In this document: piece by piece, positions 30,365-34,643 of the stretch
How positions within the stretch are numbered: the first letter of the stretch is position 1
How the letters are laid out: each line of letters begins with the position of its first letter
NCBI GenBank assembly: GCA_021737275.1
Contig: JAIPEE010000039.1
Location: forward strand, 1-34,643
Source: Desulfobacterales bacterium
Lineage (GTDB): Bacteria; Desulfobacterota; Desulfobacteria; Desulfobacterales; JAIPEE01
Length of the DNA: 34,643 bases
Direction of reading: 5' to 3'
The notes under the pieces: model-generated
Seen by the model: the letters and a program-made list of their open reading frames with translations, nothing else
What the model was told of the DNA's origin: nothing
Database searches by the model: none
Program-made: the position numbers and the translations under genes

Positions 30365-32125
30365 TTAGATTTGATCCAGGCCCAATTCTGCCAGTTTTTC
30401 TTTTGAAGGAATGCCGTTTTCATCCCATCCGCGCATCTCATAAAACATGGCCTTAGCTTTATTAAAGTCTTCATCGCTAAATACATTCCCATCATATGGG
30501 CCCTTCTGGATTGCCTGAGTCATTTTCCTTGGAAGACTATCATCATCTGCAGTCAAACCGGCCTTAAGATTAAACAGGCGTGTAAGATTCCATATCCTTT
30601 CCCCTGCAATTTCCAAATCTTCGGTTTTAATTTCCTCTCCAAGGCCGTTTGACATAATATCCGCTAATATTTCAAGTGTTGAATTTGCCCAAACATCACA
30701 AAGACCGGTTGACCATTTGGCTGTATTAAAATTTTGACCGCCAACAACAGCTTGTGCCATCTTTTCAATATCAAACACCTCTTCTTCAAATGCTGTAAAT
30801 GCACGCATATGGCAAGCACCCCGCTCACTCATGGCATAATTAATACCCATTCCATAGCTGCCACGCGGATCATATGCAGGAAATTCCATACCTTTTACTT
30901 CTGTAGTTAAATCATGAGAGTTGTACTTTTCGGCCATTTGTCTTGAACCTTCAGATAGTATTTTACCTCTCTCAGTTGATAATTGAGCGATTTCAGTAAT
31001 AACTTTTAAATATTCACTAACTTCTCCGAATTTTAAATTAAAATCTTTACGGCCCTTTTCTGCTAAATCCATTGCCAAACCAATAACATTACCGCAAGAA
31101 ATTGTATCAAGGCCGAGGTCATCACATAATCGATTAAAGATAATAATTGTTTCTAGGTCATTTATACCGCAATTTGAGCCACCCAGAACCAGTGTTTCAT
31201 ATTCGGGACCTTCCATTTCAGAACCATTGACATGGGTATATTTTCCACAGGCAAACAGGCAGGTGGCGCAAGCCCTGTCACCTATTTTGAATTTTTTCAT
31301 GGTTTCTGAGTTAATTTTTTCAACATCTTCATTAATGCCATAAGTGAAATTTCTGGTAGGATGGATACCCATTTCACATGTAACATCCATCAACATGGGC
31401 GTACCATCAGTTTTTGCCCAGAGGTTATCTTCGTGCAATACACTTGTATTTTTATAGTTTTCGATCAGGCTCAGGAATGATTTCATATCAGAAACCTTGA
31501 TACTACCTGTGCCTCTGCAAACTATTCCCTTCAAATTCTTACTTCCAAATAATGCACCGCCGCCGCCCCTGCCCATTTGTCGATAGGTTTCTGTTCCGAT
31601 ACAAGCATAAGGAACGCAATTTTCTCCAGCAGGCCCGATTGAAAGTGTTTTTGCTTCATGCGATTCGATTGCTTCTTTAAGTTTGATTTCAGTATTAAAG
31701 ATCCCATCTCCTGCCATATCGGAAGCATCTTCAATAGAGACCTTATTATCATCAATTTTAATGTAAGACAGTTTGGACGCCTTCCCTGTTATGATAATTC
31801 CATCATATCCGGCAAACTTAAGCTCGGGGGCAAACGCACCACCGGTATTAGACTCAAAAACAGTACCTGTCTGTGGAGATTTGGAAATTAAAGCAAATCT
31901 TGCCGACAAGGGCGTGTTTGTACCACCTAAAGGTCCGGTCATAACAACAACTGCATTTTCCGGAGAAAGGGGGTCTACTTCCGGATCCACAAGATCATAA
32001 AAATACCTTAGCCCTAGCCCCCAGCAACCTATATAATCCTTTAGCCATTCCTCTTTAATTGGCTCTGAAGTAATTGTGTTTTTTGTCAGATCAACAAATA
32101 ATATTTTTCCAGCATATAAATTCAT
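30365..32125 (-). CDS. aor: Aldehyde:ferredoxin oxidoreductase (tungsten)
   Basis: 586 residues, normal for the family. The N-terminal domain has 'GKILFVDLTKNTITSEPI', 'GCWGLGLRYFYD' and 'TGPLGGTNTPLSARFALISKSPQTG'; 'GPAGENCVPYACIGTETYRQMGRGGGGALFGSKNLKGIV' lines the tungstopterin site. The cluster motif is CATCLFAC (Cx2Cx3C), with the fourth ligand expected in 'STGLCDVW'. It oxidises aldehydes to carboxylic acids, or the reverse, with ferredoxin. It is followed by its ferredoxin gene and preceded by a small hypothetical gene and the mtt locus. AGGAGGAGAAAA precedes the ATG. The aldehyde substrate cannot be read from sequence. Confidence 0.94.
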   Translation of the reverse strand: MNLYAGKILFVDLTKNTITSEPIKEEWLKDYIGCWGLGLRYFYDLVDPEVDPLSPENAVVVMTGPLGGTNTPLSARFALISKSPQTGTVFESNTGGAFAPELKFAGYDGIIITGKASKLSYIKIDDNKVSIEDASDMAGDGIFNTEIKLKEAIESHEAKTLSIGPAGENCVPYACIGTETYRQMGRGGGGALFGSKNLKGIVCRGTGSIKVSDMKSFLSLIENYKNTSVLHEDNLWAKTDGTPMLMDVTCEMGIHPTRNFTYGINEDVEKINSETMKKFKIGDRACATCLFACGKYTHVNGSEMEGPEYETLVLGGSNCGINDLETIIIFNRLCDDLGLDTISCGNVIGLAMDLAEKGRKDFNLKFGEVSEYLKVITEIAQLSTERGKILSEGSRQMAEKYNSHDLTTEVKGMEFPAYDPRGSYGMGINYAMSERGACHMRAFTAFEEEVFDIEKMAQAVVGGQNFNTAKWSTGLCDVWANSTLEILADIMSNGLGEEIKTEDLEIAGERIWNLTRLFNLKAGLTADDDSLPRKMTQAIQKGPYDGNVFSDEDFNKAKAMFYEMRGWDENGIPSKEKLAELGLDQI

Positions 32126-32198
32126 TTTTCTCCTCCTTCTCCTTTTTTACTCATATAAATTAACTGAGTATGTTAAAATTATTAGATAAAAAAGCTGC

Positions 32199-32399
32199 TT
32201 AATATGCCACCAAACTACTGCTGCTTCTTTTGCCCCCGAAAAGATGAATATCTTCAATATCATATTCTTCTATTCCCAATGCGCCAACATTTGCCGAATA
32301 AGCTTCTGCCCTGTCTCTTGATAAAAAAGCTGCATCAACATAATCATTGTTAATAACCGGGTCATAAATAACAACTAAGTAAACTTTTGAACTTTTCAT
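32199..32399 (-). CDS. Small hypothetical protein upstream of aor
   Basis: 66 residues, no family recognised. It begins MKSSKVYLVVIYDPVINNDYVDAAFLSRDRAEAYSANVGALGIEEYDIEDIHLFGG, a pattern of beta strand, helix, strand with 'DAAFLSRDRAEAYSA' resembling small cytosolic alpha/beta proteins of phage or DUF type. AAGGGGGTT precedes the ATG. It is on the same strand as aor, 73 nt ahead of it, and partly overlaps the 3' end of the frame that carries the mttC remnant. Function unknown. Confidence 0.5.
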   Translation of the reverse strand: MKSSKVYLVVIYDPVINNDYVDAAFLSRDRAEAYSANVGALGIEEYDIEDIHLFGGKRSSSSLVAY

Positions 32400-32460
32400 T
32401 GCAACCCCCTTGCAAATAAGTTAATTGTACTTGTTTATATTTACTTTTTACATTTATTCT

Positions 32461-32670
32461 AATAATTTTTTTTGCAATTTGAACTGCAGCATGAGCATTG
32501 TTTCCATAACCATCAGCGTTAATTTTATCAGCACTCGCCTGAGTGACCGGAGCACATCCAATTAACACTTATGAGCAATATCGGCTTTAATTATATCCGG
32601 TATTTAATTAACCTGATACTCTATCAGGGCCTTACGTATACTTTCTATTAATATCTTTCTGTTTCTCCTG
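32461..32670 (-). pseudogene. mttC: Degenerate mttC (corrinoid protein) remnant
   Basis: On the minus strand 32568-32461 encodes LIGCAPVTQASADKINADG followed by YGNNAHAAVQIAKKI, which matches the C-terminus of MttC/MtbC corrinoid proteins (typically 'GGAPVTQ-FAD-IGADGYAPDA--AV-LAKKL'). About 36 nt upstream a second stretch, KILIESIRKALIEYQVN (32657-32607), resembles the N-terminal helix of such proteins, behind a CAGGAG site at 32665-32670. In between the cobalamin-binding domain with DxHxxG is missing, and in-frame stops occur (TAA at 32604-32606 and just before 32568). I read it as an mttC gene that lost its middle. It lies right after mttB, the normal mttB-mttC order. Confidence 0.6.
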
Positions 32671-32730
32671 AATATTTTTTTAAAAAATCAATATTAAAAT
32701 TCCATTAAATCAGAAACAAAACATTTAGTT

Positions 32731-34215
32731 TTAAGCATGAAATTTTGATTTTACACCTAATTCGTCTTCTGCACTGTCAATTATTTCCCTTATTGATTGA
32801 CTTATATTTTCTTCTAAAGGAAGGGGCTTATGCGTCTCCAATAAATTACGGGCTTCTTCAACGGATCGCTGATATATGTCAGTACTACCGGCCTCTTCCC
32901 ATGTCGTTCGTGTTTTACGATCAATCAAATTGGCCTGGGAATTTTGTCTCATATTTTGAAATGTGCTCTTATGGCACAGGAAATCGCTGAATATTCCGAC
33001 TTCATGTATTACATCTACAGATAACGTTTCATCATTTATCGGAATTCCTTGAACTGCATGTTTAATCATGCCGGCGAATTCATTATCCATAACCAATTGA
33101 CCGAAATCGAATGTAATACCCATTTCAAGCATGCCCAAACCATATATTACATTAGCACCTGCTAATGCAGCGAGAAGAGCGGTTAAGGTTTTTTCATGCC
33201 CTGCCTGAGCATCAGATATTTTACCATCGCCCTATCCACCGGCTACAAAACTGGGTAATGCATAAAATTGAGCCAATCGGGCAACAGCGGCGCTTATCTT
33301 GGCACATTCAGGTGAACCAACAGACGCAGCGGCCAATTTCATATCCATTGCCGTAGTTGAGCTGCCGTAAACAACGGGTGTTCCTTTATTGGTTAGTTGC
33401 GCCAGGGTTAATCCTGCCAAAACTTCTGCATTATGTATAACGAGTGTGCCTGCAAGATGAATGGGCGCTGATCCACCGGCCATGGCCATAGACAAAACAT
33501 TAACACCTATTCCTGATTTGGCCGCTTCCATAATTATCTGACAGCATTCAGGTACTAATTTAAGAGGACTGACCGGGCAGGTGAGAAATGTTAACAAAGG
33601 CCTTTCAATTAATTTTTCTTTACTGCCGCAAATTACGGTTAACATTTCAACAATTTTTCTTGCCTGAAATTGATCCAGGGGACCTAAAAAATTATGTTTT
33701 GTTGTATTTATTAATGAAGCTTCTGCATTATGAAGAGCTGAGACTTCGTGAGGTACATCGCTTGACAGCATTGCTCTTTCATATACATCTATATGTTCCA
33801 ATTTATCTACAAGAAGGGCCGCATTCGCGACATCTGACTTATATGTCGGTCTGAGCTCTCCCGTATACGGATCGGTTATAGATATTCCCTCACCAAAATT
33901 TGTAAAACAAACACGGTTTGCTTCCAGAATAACATCTTGTTCCGGTATTCTGCCACAAGCAACAAACTTTGACGGAGTTGATCGTACTGCATCTTCAACT
34001 ACATGTGGCGGTATTTTGACAATTTTTTTATTCTTATCAACATTTGCACCGCCGGCATGGTAAATTTCCAAAGCTTCATCATCTCCGACATAAACACCGG
34101 TTTTAGAAAGTACTTCCAGTGTTGCAAGATGAATATCATTTAAACCATCATCAGATATGGTGTTTAGTCCAAATCCCATATTTTGAACTCTACAGGATTG
34201 TAAATTACGGTTCAT
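32731..34215 (-). CDS. mttB: Trimethylamine:corrinoid methyltransferase MttB with in-frame amber (pyrrolysine) codon
   Basis: 494 residues when TAG at 33232-33234 is read as pyrrolysine (residue 328); archaeal MttB is about 495 with Pyl near 334. Before it the protein reads 'FGLNTISDDGLNDIHLATLEVLSKTGVYV' through 'VARLAQFYALPSFVAGG', after it GDGKISDAQAGHEKTLTALLAALAGANVIYGLGMLEMGITFDF, all one frame and all MttB-like, down to 'EEAGSTDIYQRSVEEARNLLETHKPLPLEENI'. It transfers a methyl group from trimethylamine (or a related quaternary amine) to a corrinoid protein. ATG 34215 is chosen over 34221 because AAAGGA is at proper distance. No pylS, pylT or pylBCD lies in the window, and the neighbouring mttC appears broken. 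Confidence 0.9.
33232..33234 (-). other. In-frame UAG codon, predicted pyrrolysine
   Basis: CTA on the plus strand is TAG in the mttB frame. Flanking residues FVAGG and GDGKISDAQAGHE are contiguous family sequence, so the codon interrupts, rather than ends, the gene. Of the stop codons I checked in the window only two genes end in TAG, consistent with restrained amber use. Confidence 0.85.
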
Positions 34216-34314
34216 ATTCATTTCCTTTCTTTATAAGATCATTTCTGAGTGAAAAATAATAAGAACTTTTTTCATTTTTATACAAAGGTCATACTATTTA
34301 AACACTTTACAAAT

Positions 34315-34643
34315 TTACCCGCCAAGATAGACCTTTTTAATATGATCATCGTTAACCAGGTCTGAACATTTCCCTTCCAGTGCTATCTTGCCGGTTTCAA
34401 AAAGATATCCATAATCAGAGTTTTTCAATGCAATGGACGCATTCTGTTCAACAAGAAGGACGGAGAGTCCCTCATTTTTTAATTCATTTATAATATTGAC
34501 GATCTCATTTACCATCATGGGGGCAAGACCGAGTGACGGTTCATCTAACAGCAGTACTTTGGGGCTCGCCATTAACGCTCTCCCCATTGCAAGCATCTGT
34601 TGCTCACCACCGCTCATGGTACTGGCAATCTGACTTGTTCTTT
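34315..34643 (-). CDS. livF: Branched-chain amino-acid-type ABC transporter ATPase LivF (partial, 5' end beyond window)
   Basis: The C-terminal 108 residues of an ABC ATPase, running off the right end of the window. Visible: RTSQIASTMSGGEQQMLAMGRAL (signature motif), 'PKVLLLDEPSLGLAPMMVNEI' (Walker B and D-loop) and 'GLSVLLVEQNASIAL' (switch region; Gln as in LivF), ending 'GKCSDLVNDDHIKKVYLGG'. 'LAP..V..I...I..L' and the 'YLGG' tail are typical of LivF rather than LivG. It powers uptake of branched-chain amino acids or, in methylamine loci, possibly amines or betaines. It is on the same strand as mttB, about 100 nt ahead of it. The Walker A part is outside the window. Confidence 0.93.
   Translation of the reverse strand, partial: RTSQIASTMSGGEQQMLAMGRALMASPKVLLLDEPSLGLAPMMVNEIVNIINELKNEGLSVLLVEQNASIALKNSDYGYLFETGKIALEGKCSDLVNDDHIKKVYLGG

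Noticed and set aside
32612-32628. CCTGATA/TATCAGG hairpin after mttB as a terminator
   Set aside because: It lies inside the mttC remnant, has a three-base loop and no T-run; it may be part of old coding sequence.

Overview
The window looks like a chromosomal stretch of a strictly anaerobic, probably sulfate-reducing bacterium of the Desulfobacterota (Desulfobacterales-like). This is inferred from a tungsten aldehyde:ferredoxin oxidoreductase with its ferredoxin, MinD/NifX-type metal-cluster genes, a selenoprotein peroxiredoxin, a pyrrolysine-type trimethylamine methyltransferase, sigma-54 enhancer-binding control and moderate GC. No rRNA, tRNA, CRISPR array or intact mobile element was seen.

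Region 1 (1-2.6 kb): a decayed sigma-54 activator tail, a cold-shock protein, a GAF protein and a tandem universal stress protein. Region 2 (2.9-12.6 kb) is the most interesting part. A PAS-AAA+-HTH sigma-54 activator (7805-9208) is flanked by GTAGCGCTAC-type palindromes, 33 bp apart, on both sides. Each pair lies about 140-180 bp upstream of a -24/-12 promoter. One promoter faces thioredoxin - Cys-rich small protein - transporter/USP fusion - flavodoxin - CoA-disulfide-reductase/rhodanese; the other faces a redoxin-like lipoprotein. A third intergenic region (11.8-12.25 kb) has four CGTTAC half-sites phased at 11, 11 and 10 bp between two divergent -24/-12 promoters. These drive DUF1638 plus a diadenylate-cyclase-like gene on one side and a 105-aa protein on the other. 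Together they look like a local sigma-54 redox/stress regulon that includes a c-di-AMP-type enzyme.

Region 3 (12.7-23.0 kb), all on the minus strand: a long probable operon resembling the 'orange protein' (ORP)/MTH1175-MinD clusters of sulfate reducers. It holds a DUF134-NifX fusion, two ferredoxin-containing MinD ATPases, two more NifX-like proteins, a NifU-like scaffold, a zinc ribbon, a receiver domain, a radical SAM enzyme, a TrmO-like protein, an MBL-fold enzyme and a CGGC protein. It ends with a peroxiredoxin whose peroxidatic Cys codon is TGA, followed by a SECIS-like hairpin. A Cys-rich basic small protein and a stand-alone DUF134 regulator lie upstream.

Region 4 (23.3-29.5 kb): a DUF748/AsmA-like envelope protein, acetyl-CoA synthetase, and a fluoride-channel CrcB/DUF190 pair. 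Region 5 (29.8-34.6 kb), minus strand: a LivF-type ABC ATPase (cut by the window end), mttB with an in-frame amber codon (pyrrolysine), a degenerate mttC remnant, a small hypothetical gene, AOR and its four-cluster ferredoxin. The window therefore shows both UGA (Sec) and UAG (Pyl) recoding.
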